Origin: Anabaena minutissima FACHB-250
GTDB lineage: Bacteria > Cyanobacteriota > Cyanobacteriia > Cyanobacteriales > Nostocaceae
Assembly (NCBI RefSeq): GCF_014697125.1
Contig: NZ_JACJRG010000032.1
Coordinates: forward strand, 1-64,000
Direction: 5' to 3'
Length of the DNA stretch: 64,000 bases
Below the pieces are notes generated by a model. The model did not search any database, was not told where the DNA came from, and was given only the letters and a program-made list of their open reading frames with translations. Of the stretch, positions 43,443 through 53,217 are shown one piece after another (positions within the stretch are counted from its first letter, which is position 1; each line of letters starts with the position of its first letter). Made by a program: the position numbers and the translations under genes.

Positions 43443-43519
43443 TCATTAGTCATTAGTTTGTCTACTCTGTCACCTGTCTCCTCTGTCACCTGTCTCCTGT
43501 TCCCTATTCCCATTCAAAC

Positions 43520-44479
43520 GTGTCATCAGCTATTGTTCTCCTCATTGCGGCAATTTTAGATTACTTAATAGGTGATCCTTGGGGTTGGCCTCATCCGGTG
43601 CAAGTGATGGGGTGGATAATTTCTCGCTTGAGTAAATTTTTTCTGCAACTGAGCCACCAATCTCTCACACAAAGGATAGCCGGAATTATGCTAGCTTTGT
43701 TTTTAATCATTGGTAGTGGTGGTGTAGGTTGGTTAATAGTTCAAGTAGCTAGATGGTTACATCCACTGTTAGCGATCGCCACTGAAAGTATTCTTTTAGC
43801 TAGCTGTTTTGCTTTTAGAAGTTTGCGAAATGCCGCAGTTGATGTTTTAAAACCATTAACAGCCGGAGATTTAACATTAGCTCGCCAAACTTTGAGTAAG
43901 TATGTAGGCAGAGATACCGAAATCCTATCAGAATCTGAAATTTTACGCGCCGTTTTAGAAACAGTCACAGAGAATGCCACCGATGGGGTTATCGCTCCAC
44001 TTTTTTATGCAATTATTGGTGCTTTTATTCCCGGTGTGGGGCCAGTTCCCCTAGCGTTGGCATACAAAGCTAGTAGTACCCTTGATTCAATGGTGGGTTA
44101 TCGAGAACTACCTTATACATATATAGGATGGTTCAGTGCGCGGTTAGAAGATAGCTTAACTTGGTTGCCTTGCCGTCTTACAGTTCTAACTTTAGGCTTA
44201 TTATCAAGAAACCCTTTGTATGTATGGCGCATTTGTTACCGAGATGCAATTGCTGATCCCAGCCCCAACTCAGGCTGGAGTGAGTGCGTTTATGCAGCGA
44301 TTTTGGGTGTACAAATGGGAGGTACAAATTGGTATCGGGGAGTTCCCAAACCGAAACCACTGTTAGGTGATCCCATTTATCCCATTAAACCCACTCACAT
44401 TGACCATGCTTTAAAACTAACTAGATATTGCTTTTTACTATGGTTGGGAATTCCCATCGCCGTCCTTTTGTTACCCTAA
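43520..44479 (+). CDS. cobD: Adenosylcobinamide-phosphate synthase (CobD/CbiB)
   Basis: A 319-residue membrane protein of the CobD/CbiB family, attaching aminopropanol phosphate to adenosylcobyric acid in cobalamin synthesis. DYLIGDPWGWPHPVQVMGW at residues 13-31 and ENATDGVIAPLFYAIIGAF are family hallmarks. DSMVGYRELPY and the C-terminal FSARLEDSLTW/MGGTNWYRG also match. It has about five membrane helices and starts with GTG at 43520. The upstream gap is CCTGTCTCC-type repeat sequence. No cobalamin riboswitch motif was recognised in the short leader. Confidence 0.93.
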   Translation: MSSAIVLLIAAILDYLIGDPWGWPHPVQVMGWIISRLSKFFLQLSHQSLTQRIAGIMLALFLIIGSGGVGWLIVQVARWLHPLLAIATESILLASCFAFRSLRNAAVDVLKPLTAGDLTLARQTLSKYVGRDTEILSESEILRAVLETVTENATDGVIAPLFYAIIGAFIPGVGPVPLALAYKASSTLDSMVGYRELPYTYIGWFSARLEDSLTWLPCRLTVLTLGLLSRNPLYVWRICYRDAIADPSPNSGWSECVYAAILGVQMGGTNWYRGVPKPKPLLGDPIYPIKPTHIDHALKLTRYCFLLWLGIPIAVLLLP

Positions 44480-44588
44480 ACAAATAATAGGTAAAATCTG
44501 CCCTAAGCCTCTGCTTTTTTCTCCCTAGCCCCACTTCTCAGAAGTTATTTAATTTTGACTTGATTTGTCCCCAGTCCCTCTGAACACT

Positions 44589-45131
44589 ATGTCTACGCCT
44601 GTCAAAGTGGTTGAAATCCTGTCCTCAGAAGACTTACGTCGGACGTTAACGCGTTTGGCTTCTCAAATTATTGAAAGAACCCGTGATTTATCTCAATTGG
44701 TATTGATTGGGATTTATACCCGTGGAGTACCGCTAGCTGAACTATTAGCACGTCAAATTGAGGCACTGGAAGGTATAAATGTGGCAGTGGGAGCATTAGA
44801 TATTACTTTCTATCGAGATGATCTCGATCAAATTGGTTTGCGAACTCCGGCAAAAACCAACATCTCTTTTGATTTGACAGGAAAGACGGTCGTGTTAGTA
44901 GATGATGTCATTTTTAAAGGAAGAACAATTCGGGCTGCGTTGAATGCAGTCAATGAGTATGGTAGACCAGAAGTAATTCGTTTAGCCGTTTTGGTTGACA
45001 GAGGTCATCGGGAATTACCAATTCATCCAGATTTTATAGGTAAGCAACTACCCACTGCGAAAGAAGAAGTAGTGAAAGTTTATTTGCAAGATTGGGATAG
45101 CAAAGACGCAGTAGAGTTAATAGGTTATTAG
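44589..45131 (+). CDS. pyrR: PyrR uracil phosphoribosyltransferase/regulator
   Basis: A 180-residue type I phosphoribosyltransferase of the PyrR family. The PRPP-binding loop VVLVDDVIFKGRTIRAALNA is clear, with lysine where threonine is often found. LVLIGIYTRGVPLAELLARQ is the N-terminal flavour of PyrR rather than Apt or Upp. In Gram-positive bacteria PyrR controls pyr mRNA attenuation; here no pyr genes follow, so it may act mainly as an enzyme or in trans. ATG 44589 is preferred over TTG 44565. Confidence 0.9.
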   Translation: MSTPVKVVEILSSEDLRRTLTRLASQIIERTRDLSQLVLIGIYTRGVPLAELLARQIEALEGINVAVGALDITFYRDDLDQIGLRTPAKTNISFDLTGKTVVLVDDVIFKGRTIRAALNAVNEYGRPEVIRLAVLVDRGHRELPIHPDFIGKQLPTAKEEVVKVYLQDWDSKDAVELIGY

Positions 45132-45187
45132 CTCTCTTTGCGTCTTCCCTGCGGGACGCTCCGCGAATGCGCGAACTAAATCTTTAA

Positions 45188-47806
45188 CTAACTACTAAAC
45201 ACTTCAATAGGTAAACGACTGAAAGACAATCTTTCGTTCTGCACATCGACAAAAATCGTATCCCCATCGTTAAATTCACCACGCAAAATCGCCTTAGCAA
45301 TTTGCGTTTCCAACTCGCGCTGAATCGCCCGCTTTAGTGGACGCGCCCCAAATACGGGGTCGTATCCGACTTCCGCTAAAAAGTCAAGAGCAGCATCAGA
45401 GAGTCGCAAAGACATCTTACGATCGCCTAATCTTTCCCTTAATCTCTCCACTTGCAACTGCACAATCTGCCGCAATTCCCGCTTATCCAAGCTGTGGAAG
45501 ATAATGATCTCATCAATCCGGTTGAGAAACTCAGGACGAAAACTATTCCGCATCGCTTCCATCACCCGGTGACGCATTTCATCGTAGCGGGAATCATCCC
45601 CAGCCACATCTAAAATGTACTGTGAACCGATGTTGCTGGTCATAATAATAATTGTGTTCTTAAAGTCCACAGTATGACCTTGGGCATCGGTAACGCGACC
45701 ATCATCGAGAATTTGCAGGAAAATATTAAACACATCGGGGTGTGCTTTCTCAATTTCGTCGAAGAGAATCACAGCGTAAGGACGGCGACGAATAGCTTCG
45801 GTGAGTTGTCCGCCTTCTTCGTAGCCTACATAACCAGGAGGCGCACCAATTAGCCTGGAAACGGCGTGTTTCTCCATATATTCCGACATATCAATCCGCA
45901 CTAATGATTCTTCAGTGTCGAACATATACGCCGCCAACGCCTTGGCTAACTCGGTTTTACCTACGCCTGTAGGGCCAAGGAAAACAAAGCTGGCCGTGGG
46001 ACGATTCGGATCAGCCAAACCAGCACGCGATCGCTGAATCGCATCGGCTACAGCTGTAACTGCTTCCGATTGTCCAATCACACGGTGATGAAGTTCGTCT
46101 TCTAAGTGCAGCAGTTTCTCCTTCTCAGATTCCACTAACTTGCTGATGGGTATCCCCGTCCACTTAGAAATAATTTCCGCAATATCAGCTTCGGTGACTT
46201 CCTCCCGCAACAGAGATTTACCTGTACCTTGGGCTTGGGCTAGTTCCCGTTCTGTAGCTTCCAATCGACGGTGCAAGTCGGTTAAAGTGCCATACTTTAA
46301 CTCCGCCGCCCGGTTGAGGTCGTAATTTCTCTCTGCTTGCTGAATTTCTAAGTTAACTTTGTCAATTTCTTCTTTGACAGACTGAAGTTTATTGATAACA
46401 TCCTTTTCAGACTGCCATTGAGCATTGAGGGTTCTTTGTTCCTCTTTCAGATCAGCCAGTTCTTTTTCTAGTCTTTCTAAACGTTCGCGGGAAGCTGGAT
46501 CACTTTCTTTTTGTAAAGATAGCTTCTCCATTTCCAACTGCAAAATCTTGCGGTCGATTTCGTCGAGTTCTTCCGGCTTGGAGGTAATTTCCATCTTCAG
46601 CCTAGCGGCGGCTTCGTCTACTAAGTCAATGGCTTTATCTGGTAAGAAGCGATCGCTAATATACCGACTAGACAATGTAGCAGCAGCCACCAAGGAACTA
46701 TCAGAAATTTTTACCCCGTGGTGGACTTCATACCGTTCCTTCAACCCCCGCAAAATCGAAATTGTATCTTCAACGCTGGGCTGATCTACATAAACTTGCT
46801 GGAAGCGTCTTTCTAAAGCGGCATCTTTCTCTATATATTTACGATATTCATCTAAAGTTGTCGCCCCAATACAACGCAACTCACCCCGCGCCAACATCGG
46901 TTTTAACAAGTTACCCGCATCCATTGCGCCTTGAGTTGCACCCGCGCCGACAACGGTATGAATTTCATCGATAAATAAAACTATATTTCCGCCAGATTCG
47001 GTGACTTCCTTTAAAACTGCTTTCAGGCGTTCCTCAAACTCTCCCCGGAATTTTGCCCCTGCAATCAAAGCACCCATATCTAAGGAAATTAACTTGCGGT
47101 CTTTGAGGGATTGGGGGACATCACCAGCCACAATACGCTGTGCTAAACCTTCCGCGATCGCAGTTTTACCCACACCCGGTTCACCAATCAACACAGGGTT
47201 ATTCTTAGTACGGCGAGACAGAATTTGGATCGTGCGGCGAATCTCATCATCCCGCCCAATAACTGGATCAAGTTGACCTTTGCGGGCTGCTTCGGTGAGA
47301 TCACGCCCGTACTTTTCCAGTGATTGGTACTTCCCTTCTGGATTTTGATCAGTCACTTTCTGACTCCCACGAACTTGTTTAATAATATTTTTTAGTTTGC
47401 TTTCGTCTAACCCGAATTCTTGAAATAACCCCTTACCTAGGCGATCGTCTTTAGCGTAAGCCAGTAACAAGTGTTCAATAGAAATATATTCGTCTTTAAA
47501 ATCTTTACGATATCCCTCAGCGCGGTCTAAGAGTGTATCCAAACTCCGCCCCAAGTAAACAGAAGTGCTGTTACCTGAGACTTTCGGTTGACGTTGGATA
47601 AACTGTTCAGTGCGATCGGTAATTTTTTGTAAGTTCACACCCGCTTTCGTCAAAATCCCGCCAGCCAGTCCTTCTTGTTCCAGCAAGGCTTTCATCAGGT
47701 GTTCGCTTTCTATCTGCTGCTGTTGATGCTGTTTAGCAATATCAGGAGTGTGGGCGATCGCTTCCCAGGCTTTTTCTGTAAATTGGTTTGGATTAGTTGG
47801 TTGCAT
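45188..47806 (-). CDS. clpB: ATP-dependent chaperone ClpB
   Basis: An 872-residue ClpB disaggregase. The N domain covers residues 1-150. NBD1 has Walker A GEPGVGKT at 208-215 and Walker B LFIDEIH. A long middle coiled coil (about 405-530) is the ClpB mark that separates it from ClpA/ClpC. NBD2 has GPTGVGKTE near 608 and VILFDEIEKAH. It lacks the ClpP-binding IGF loop of ClpA/C. It refolds aggregated proteins together with DnaK. Cyanobacteria usually have two clpB genes; which one this is cannot be said. No CIRCE-like inverted repeat was noticed upstream. Confidence 0.97.
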   Translation of the reverse strand: MQPTNPNQFTEKAWEAIAHTPDIAKQHQQQQIESEHLMKALLEQEGLAGGILTKAGVNLQKITDRTEQFIQRQPKVSGNSTSVYLGRSLDTLLDRAEGYRKDFKDEYISIEHLLLAYAKDDRLGKGLFQEFGLDESKLKNIIKQVRGSQKVTDQNPEGKYQSLEKYGRDLTEAARKGQLDPVIGRDDEIRRTIQILSRRTKNNPVLIGEPGVGKTAIAEGLAQRIVAGDVPQSLKDRKLISLDMGALIAGAKFRGEFEERLKAVLKEVTESGGNIVLFIDEIHTVVGAGATQGAMDAGNLLKPMLARGELRCIGATTLDEYRKYIEKDAALERRFQQVYVDQPSVEDTISILRGLKERYEVHHGVKISDSSLVAAATLSSRYISDRFLPDKAIDLVDEAAARLKMEITSKPEELDEIDRKILQLEMEKLSLQKESDPASRERLERLEKELADLKEEQRTLNAQWQSEKDVINKLQSVKEEIDKVNLEIQQAERNYDLNRAAELKYGTLTDLHRRLEATERELAQAQGTGKSLLREEVTEADIAEIISKWTGIPISKLVESEKEKLLHLEDELHHRVIGQSEAVTAVADAIQRSRAGLADPNRPTASFVFLGPTGVGKTELAKALAAYMFDTEESLVRIDMSEYMEKHAVSRLIGAPPGYVGYEEGGQLTEAIRRRPYAVILFDEIEKAHPDVFNIFLQILDDGRVTDAQGHTVDFKNTIIIMTSNIGSQYILDVAGDDSRYDEMRHRVMEAMRNSFRPEFLNRIDEIIIFHSLDKRELRQIVQLQVERLRERLGDRKMSLRLSDAALDFLAEVGYDPVFGARPLKRAIQRELETQIAKAILRGEFNDGDTIFVDVQNERLSFSRLPIEVFSS

Positions 47807-48038
47807 AGGCTGATTGAGGAACGTAGACGCGCAAATGCAGATAAAACAATAGTTTTTATTTGTTCTTATATGGTTATTTTATGAATAGTGGCACACATAG
47901 CTGGATCGGTCTTCACGTCTTCATCAGGTAGTAGTATTACCTTTTCTATCTTTCCTGTTCATTCTCCATGTCAAGAGAAAATTTTTCTTACCCAATCCCC
48001 AATCCCCATAATCCCAAGTTGCATAGTGGTTACTAAAG

Positions 48039-48413
48039 ATGATAAATCCTTATGACTTTGAAGATGATGAATTTGACTTTGAGGATGAAGATGTATTTAA
48101 AATGAAACGTCTGCGAGACATGACAGAAGGAGAAAAATTGCAGCGATTTAAAAGATTTTTCGACAGCAGCAGTCGCGCCATGTTGCAAAACTGTCTATTT
48201 CGTATTGTCAATCATGAGGATGGTACAGGCACATTAGAAATTCTCTGCCCTAATGAAATTGTCAAACAACGCCTCAGCAAAAAAAAGCGCAAAATCATCA
48301 ACAACATCGACACCTGTTGGAGTCATATTAAATCCTTTTCCCTCTGTATCGACCAAGAAGGTACACTTTACTGTCAAAAGTTCACCCTCAACGGCGACTT
48401 GCTCACACCTTAG
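48039..48413 (+). CDS. Conserved small protein with acidic N-terminus
   Basis: A 124-residue soluble protein that I do not recognise. The first 20 residues are strongly acidic (DFEDDEFDFEDEDVF). A basic, helical middle (KRLRDMTEGEKLQRFKRFFD) and a C-terminal half with paired lysines (LSKKKRKIINNID) follow. It has three or four cysteines but no zinc-spacing pattern. A basic-acidic profile would suit protein or nucleic-acid binding. It is followed 63 bases later by the Trp-rich gene on the same strand and may be co-transcribed with it. Confidence 0.6.
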   Translation: MINPYDFEDDEFDFEDEDVFKMKRLRDMTEGEKLQRFKRFFDSSSRAMLQNCLFRIVNHEDGTGTLEILCPNEIVKQRLSKKKRKIINNIDTCWSHIKSFSLCIDQEGTLYCQKFTLNGDLLTP

Positions 48414-48476
48414 TACAACATTTCATAACTCCGCGCTCCTCTGCGTTTCAAATCTCAACCCTCAACTCACCACAAA

Positions 48477-48734
48477 ATGCCTAAAAAACAGAAATTTCCT
48501 TACTTAGTCGGTTCTAAGTGGACAGCAACAACAAAAATAGACGGTTGGAGACACTTTCAAGTTGTCAACCGCAAAAATCAGAGTAAATGGGTTTATGCGG
48601 AAATGGTAGCAGCTTGTGATCCGAATGTCCGTTTTTGGATCAACGCCAAATTATTACAAGATGGTTTTCAGTGGCAAGCCGGATGGCAATCCCTCAAAGA
48701 AATAGAAGCACTTGAAACTGAACCAAAATTTTAG
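48477..48734 (+). CDS. TIGR02450 family Trp-rich protein
   Basis: An 85-residue protein with conserved tryptophans: LVGSKWTATTKIDGWRHFQV at the start, SKWVYAEMVAACD in the middle and WQAGWQSLKEIE at the end. The layout matches the TIGR02450 small tryptophan-rich family seen in cyanobacteria and some marine bacteria, whose function is unknown. It has no membrane or signal sequence. A 540-base gap separates it from chlL. Confidence 0.8.
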   Translation: MPKKQKFPYLVGSKWTATTKIDGWRHFQVVNRKNQSKWVYAEMVAACDPNVRFWINAKLLQDGFQWQAGWQSLKEIEALETEPKF

Positions 48735-49274
48735 TCCAGCCTAGGTAATATTGAAAAAATTAATATTTTTTTACAAAAAAGTTTTATTTGGCTAATCTAC
48801 ATCCGGTCAGCAAGGTCTAGGTGTAGGTATTAGGGGGAAAATAGTTTATTGATCCCTGAGATTTTGCTGTATACCTCTGAGATCACTATATAATTTGCGA
48901 TCGCCTCCCAGCAGATCAACTCTAGCCATATCATAATGCTTATGCCAGTCAGCTAAATCTATGCAAAATCTTGATAATACGTTATTTTTTATTTTGTCTT
49001 TTGTAACTAATTTTATATAAAAATGTTAGTAAATGTTTTAAAAATACTTTTTTGAACTAAAACAAGCATTTATATTTAATTTTATTGAGTTTAACTTTAA
49101 AAAAAGTTGATTAGATTCTTTTATAGTTGTTTTTCATATTTACACCCCCTTTCTTTCTTGTGGAATTTCGTCAATAATCACATTCACATACCTCACACAT
49201 CGCCACCGATTGGCTAGGTGAAGGAAAATGTTTTAGCCACAAGTTTGATAAAAAACGATAAGAGGCAAACAAAA
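48735..49274. other. Leader region of chlL
   Basis: Almost 540 bases of very AT-rich sequence with many T-runs precede chlL. A long 5' region of this sort probably carries regulation of the dark protochlorophyllide reductase. One HIP1-like CGATCGCC occurs at the left. I see no clear palindrome, heptamer repeat or known riboswitch. An in-frame GTG at 49218 would add 19 residues and is not favoured. Confidence 0.5.
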
Positions 49275-50141
49275 GTGAAATTAGCAGTTTACGGAAAAGG
49301 TGGGATAGGCAAGTCTACAACTAGCTGTAATATCTCAGTCGCCCTAGCCAAACGCGGCAAAAAAGTGCTGCAAATTGGGTGCGACCCCAAACATGACAGC
49401 ACCTTTACCCTGACTGGATTTTTAATTCCTACAATTATTGATACCCTACAAGAAAAAGACTATCACTACGAAGATGTCTGGCCAGAAGATGTCATTTACA
49501 AAGGCTATGGTGGCGTAGACTGCGTAGAAGCTGGTGGGCCACCTGCGGGTGCTGGCTGTGGTGGCTACGTCGTCGGCGAAACCGTAAAATTACTGAAGGA
49601 ACTCAACGCCTTTGATGAGTATGATGTGATCTTGTTTGATGTTTTGGGTGACGTTGTTTGCGGCGGTTTTGCAGCACCCCTTAACTATGCTGATTACTGC
49701 CTGATCGTTACCGATAATGGCTTTGATGCCTTGTTTGCAGCCAATCGCATTGCAGCTTCAGTCCGGGAAAAAGCACGGACTCACCCACTGCGTCTAGCTG
49801 GATTAATTGGGAATCGTACCTCCAAGCGCGACTTGATTGAAAAGTATATCGAAGCAGTACCAATGCCCGTTTTGGAAGTTTTGCCATTAATCGAAGATAT
49901 CCGGGTGTCTCGCGTCAAGGGTAAAACTTTGTTTGAGATGGCAGAATCTGACCCATCTTTAAACTACGTTTGTGACTACTACCTCAACATTGCCGACCAA
50001 ATTCTCGCACGTCCTGAAGGAGTCGTACCTAACGATTCTCCAGACCGTGAATTATTTTCTTTATTATCCGATTTTTATTTAAATCCGCGTAAACCACAGG
50101 TTGCTAATCCTGAAGAGGAATTAGACTTGATGATTGTATAA
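49275..50141 (+). CDS. chlL: Dark protochlorophyllide reductase, ChlL subunit
   Basis: A 288-residue nitrogenase-iron-protein-like ATPase that supplies electrons to ChlN-ChlB. Starting at GTG 49275, MKLAVYGKGGIGKSTT gives the P-loop, and C95 (AGAGCGG) and C129 (DVVCGGF) are the [4Fe-4S] ligands shared across the subunit interface. GCDPKHDST is the switch I region. AAGAGGC upstream is a ribosome-binding site for this GTG. The enzyme makes chlorophyllide without light and is oxygen-sensitive. A small acidic protein and chlN follow on the same strand; chlB is not in the window. Confidence 0.97.
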   Translation: MKLAVYGKGGIGKSTTSCNISVALAKRGKKVLQIGCDPKHDSTFTLTGFLIPTIIDTLQEKDYHYEDVWPEDVIYKGYGGVDCVEAGGPPAGAGCGGYVVGETVKLLKELNAFDEYDVILFDVLGDVVCGGFAAPLNYADYCLIVTDNGFDALFAANRIAASVREKARTHPLRLAGLIGNRTSKRDLIEKYIEAVPMPVLEVLPLIEDIRVSRVKGKTLFEMAESDPSLNYVCDYYLNIADQILARPEGVVPNDSPDRELFSLLSDFYLNPRKPQVANPEEELDLMIV

Positions 50142-50169
50142 ATCATCTAGTTTCAGGATGGGGGTCAAT

Positions 50170-50880
50170 ATGGCTTTCTTTAATAGCTTTACAGATTCGA
50201 TTAGACAGAAGTGGTTGCAATTTTTCCAAGCCAATCGCGATTGGATAAAACTCCACATGCAAGTGGAATCAGTCTATACACCTGATGGTGGGAAGCGTCC
50301 GCCTTCTTACCTCATCCTGGGAGTGCTAAATGCGCTAGAACCCAAATTAGCGCAGTTAATGTTTCCCTTTGCCAAACTCAATCCTGATGCTGATACCTTA
50401 ATTGAGGTACTGGATTTAAATTTTGACCCAGACATGGCTCTTGGTAACAGTGTAATTCCTCAAGATGAACGAGATCATCATCAACACCAGTCAAATCTGC
50501 CAATGGAAGATAACAATGATGATGAAACCTTCATTGTTTCTCACACCAATGGTTTTGGCGAAGATACCGATTCTCAAACGCTGATAATGGGTAACATTGA
50601 AGACACCTTCAATGGACTCGAAGCATCTAGCCAAGAAGAAGACGATTTTGATGATGTTTCCTTTGATGTTGCAGCTGCATCAGTCGAAAATTTGCAAGAT
50701 CAAATGCTTGAGGATCTGAATACACCTGATGAAAATGCTTTCAGTGACGTGTTATCAGATGTCTGGGGTGATGAAACGTCCTTACAAAAGGATGAAGAAA
50801 GTAATGATTTCATGGGGGAAGAATTACCAGCAGGCGTTTTTGATGAATCAGAAATTGCCCGTCTCTTCCCCAACGCATAA
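50170..50880 (+). CDS. Acidic protein between chlL and chlN (DUF5331-like)
   Basis: A 236-residue protein. The N-terminal 80 residues are folded-looking and conserved in tone (SFTDSIRQKWLQFFQANRDW, LILGVLNALEPKLAQLMFPF) and resemble DUF5331, as found near chlL in related cyanobacteria. The remaining 150 residues are highly acidic, rich in D, E, S and N, and probably disordered. It starts at ATG 50170, 28 bases after the chlL stop. It lies in the operon of dark protochlorophyllide reductase and may help assemble, protect or dose that complex. Its function is unknown, and no cysteine is available for an iron-sulfur cluster. Confidence 0.65.
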   Translation: MAFFNSFTDSIRQKWLQFFQANRDWIKLHMQVESVYTPDGGKRPPSYLILGVLNALEPKLAQLMFPFAKLNPDADTLIEVLDLNFDPDMALGNSVIPQDERDHHQHQSNLPMEDNNDDETFIVSHTNGFGEDTDSQTLIMGNIEDTFNGLEASSQEEDDFDDVSFDVAAASVENLQDQMLEDLNTPDENAFSDVLSDVWGDETSLQKDEESNDFMGEELPAGVFDESEIARLFPNA

Positions 50881-51048
50881 ATATTAACGTTGCTGTTGAA
50901 TTTAGGGATTGTTAGTTGGTGCTATGTGCCACATACTACAGCGTGAGGCAGTGGGGAGTAGGGAGTAAAATTTATTACTTACAACTCCCCCCTTGGATGC
51001 TGACCCTATTTTCACCTGCCTTTAAATATAAAGGGGAGAAAAACCAAA

Positions 51049-52452
51049 ATGACCGTCGCGCAAGAACCAACAGCTTTAAACTTTGAGTGTGAAACTGGAA
51101 ATTACCACACCTTTTGCCCAATTAGCTGTGTGGCATGGTTATATCAAAAAATAGAAGATAGTTTCTTTTTGGTGATTGGAACTAAGACTTGTGGGTATTT
51201 CCTCCAAAACGCGATGGGGGTAATGATTTTTGCAGAACCCCGCTATGCAATGGCAGAGTTAGAAGAAGGGGATATTTCCGCACAACTGAAGGATTATGAG
51301 GAGTTAAAACGATTGTGCGAGCAAATTAAGCGCGATCGCAACCCTAGTGTTATTGTGTGGATTGGCACTTGCACCACTGAAATCATCAAAATGGACTTGG
51401 AAGGTCTAGCACCACAGTTAGAAGGCGAACTGGGTATTCCCATCGTTGTGGCGCGTGCTAACGGCTTAGATTACGCCTTCACCCAAGGGGAAGACACTGT
51501 TTTAGCTGCAATGGCTAACCGTTGTCCTAGTCAAGTTCCTGTAACGGAAAACGAAAAAAGCGAACGGAACAGCATTCAAAAGCTGCTAAATTTCGGGAAG
51601 AAAAAAGAAGACGTAGCTCAAGAAGAATCAGAGTATGTAAATCATCCCCCCTTGGTTCTCTTCGGTTCGCTTCCTGATCCCGTCGTCACTCAGTTAACCT
51701 TAGAACTGAAAAAACAAGGCATCAAAGTTTCCGGCTGGCTACCCGCAAAACGCTTCACAGAATTACCAGTGCTGGAAGAAGGATATTATGTTGCTGGTGT
51801 TAATCCCTTCCTCAGCCGCACTGCTACTACCTTAATGCGCCGTCGCAAATGTAAGCTCATTGGCGCACCCTTCCCCATCGGCCCCGATGGTACTCGCGCT
51901 TGGATTGAAAAAATCTGCTCGGTATTTGGTATTACTCCCAAAGGTTTAGATGAACGGGAAGCGCAAATTTGGGAAGGTTTGGAAGAATACGTAAAATTAA
52001 TTCGCGGCAAGTCTGTATTTTTCATGGGTGACAACTTACTAGAAATCTCATTAGCACGGTTCTTAGTGCGTTGTGGGATGACTGTTCAGGAGGTTGGTAT
52101 CCCCTATATGGATAAACGCTATCAAGCGGCTGAGTTGGCAATGCTAGAAAAAGCTTGCCATGAAATGGGCGTACCTGTCCCCACGATTGTAGAGAAGCCA
52201 GACAATTACAACCAAGTGCAGCGAATTTATGATTTGAAGCCAGATTTAGTAATTACTGGTATGGCTCATGCTAACCCCTTAGAAGCGCGGGGGATTAATA
52301 CTAAATGGTCTGTGGAGTTTACCTTTGCTCAAATTCACGGTTTCACTAACGCGCGTGACATTTTAGAGTTGGTAACTCGTCCACTGCGTCGTAATAATGA
52401 GTTGAAAGATTTGGGTTGGGATAAGTTAGTTAGGGAAGAAGCGAAGATTTAA
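51049..52452 (+). CDS. chlN: Dark protochlorophyllide reductase, ChlN subunit
   Basis: A 467-residue NifD/BchN-like subunit. C23 (HTFCPI), C48 (TKTCGYF) and C108 (WIGTCTT) are the cluster ligands, in the spacing known for BchN. It forms the heterotetramer with ChlB that binds protochlorophyllide. A charged insertion around 165-200 (ENEKSERNSIQKLLNFGKKK) is typical of cyanobacterial ChlN. A clean terminator follows. Together with chlL this defines two of three subunits of the enzyme. Confidence 0.97.
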   Translation: MTVAQEPTALNFECETGNYHTFCPISCVAWLYQKIEDSFFLVIGTKTCGYFLQNAMGVMIFAEPRYAMAELEEGDISAQLKDYEELKRLCEQIKRDRNPSVIVWIGTCTTEIIKMDLEGLAPQLEGELGIPIVVARANGLDYAFTQGEDTVLAAMANRCPSQVPVTENEKSERNSIQKLLNFGKKKEDVAQEESEYVNHPPLVLFGSLPDPVVTQLTLELKKQGIKVSGWLPAKRFTELPVLEEGYYVAGVNPFLSRTATTLMRRRKCKLIGAPFPIGPDGTRAWIEKICSVFGITPKGLDEREAQIWEGLEEYVKLIRGKSVFFMGDNLLEISLARFLVRCGMTVQEVGIPYMDKRYQAAELAMLEKACHEMGVPVPTIVEKPDNYNQVQRIYDLKPDLVITGMAHANPLEARGINTKWSVEFTFAQIHGFTNARDILELVTRPLRRNNELKDLGWDKLVREEAKI

Positions 52453-52477
52453 ATTTGGGTTTTGAAATAATTATTTT

Positions 52478-52505
52478 AAAGGCGAAACTGTGTTCGCCTT
52501 TTTTT
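52478..52505 (+). terminator. Rho-independent terminator after chlN
   Basis: AAAGGCGAA pairs with TTCGCCTTT across a six-base loop and runs into a T tract. It is the clearest intrinsic terminator in the window and ends the chlL-chlN transcript; it lies eight bases before the 3' end of the minus-strand gene and could serve that too. Confidence 0.85.
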
Positions 52506-52512
52506 ATTGCAG

Positions 52513-53007
52513 CTATGTTAATGCAATTAATGGTTTTAGCCATTCACCTTTTTCATTTAATACACCTGTAACATAGTTTTGAAATGCAGCTAATCCGCCG
52601 CGCTGACTCCAATATTCATTAAAACTATTGATATTTTCTAAAAAATAAGCATTTCCCGACTGAGGAAAATTAATTGGGCAACCAAATATTTCTGTGTCAT
52701 GTGGCGCATTGTTCAAATCATTTGCTCTCCAAAGTATTTGAACTAGACGACCAGTGCTAAAGTCATAACCAGAACCGTCATCATAAACAGTGTTATCAAA
52801 AAATTGAACAACGTGTGTAACATGGGCGTGTTGTCTGATTAATAGAATATCACCCTCTTCTGGCTTTGCTGCATTAGCTTCATTTCCTTTTTTCCAATGT
52901 AAGATAAATATTTTTGACAGTTCATTTATTGGAAAATCCCAAAATATTATTTTGCTATCTTGATAATTTACGTTTTTACTCCACTTTAATCTAGATAAAT
53001 CAGTCAT
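52513..53007 (-). CDS. Hypothetical protein, 164 aa
   Basis: A soluble 164-residue protein that I do not recognise. The centre (EEGDILLIRQHAHVTHVVQF, then YDDGSGYDFSTGRLVQILWR) has a beta-barrel feel recalling PUA/EVE-like small-molecule or RNA-binding folds, but this is weak. The C-terminal part is helical with several tryptophans. It lies between the chlN terminator and a repeat-rich gap, convergent with chlN and alone on its strand. Confidence 0.5.
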   Translation of the reverse strand: MTDLSRLKWSKNVNYQDSKIIFWDFPINELSKIFILHWKKGNEANAAKPEEGDILLIRQHAHVTHVVQFFDNTVYDDGSGYDFSTGRLVQILWRANDLNNAPHDTEIFGCPINFPQSGNAYFLENINSFNEYWSQRGGLAAFQNYVTGVLNEKGEWLKPLIALT

Positions 53008-53068
53008 TACTAAAGTTCTCTCTGCGTTCTCTCCGTTCGCGGGGCGTGTCGTAGACAGAGGCTCTTGC

Positions 53069-53100
53069 TAGCTTGCTTTGCTACGCAACGCTACCGCGAA
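53069..53100. repeat. 32-bp dispersed repeat, copy 2
   Basis: Matches 151-182 with a single base difference. Here it lies in the gap before the small helical protein/HNH gene pair, within a wider GC-rich repeat (GTTCGCGGGGCGTGTCGTAG) that has a related flank at copy 1. Confidence 0.7.
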
Positions 53101-53217
53101 TACAGTACAAACCTTTAATTATTTACCCTGTTTTACTTAGCGATCGCACATCACCATAATCTACATCCGTAACCAAATACAGATACAATCAAAATTAAAC
53201 GTCTCATCTAGCAGCAC

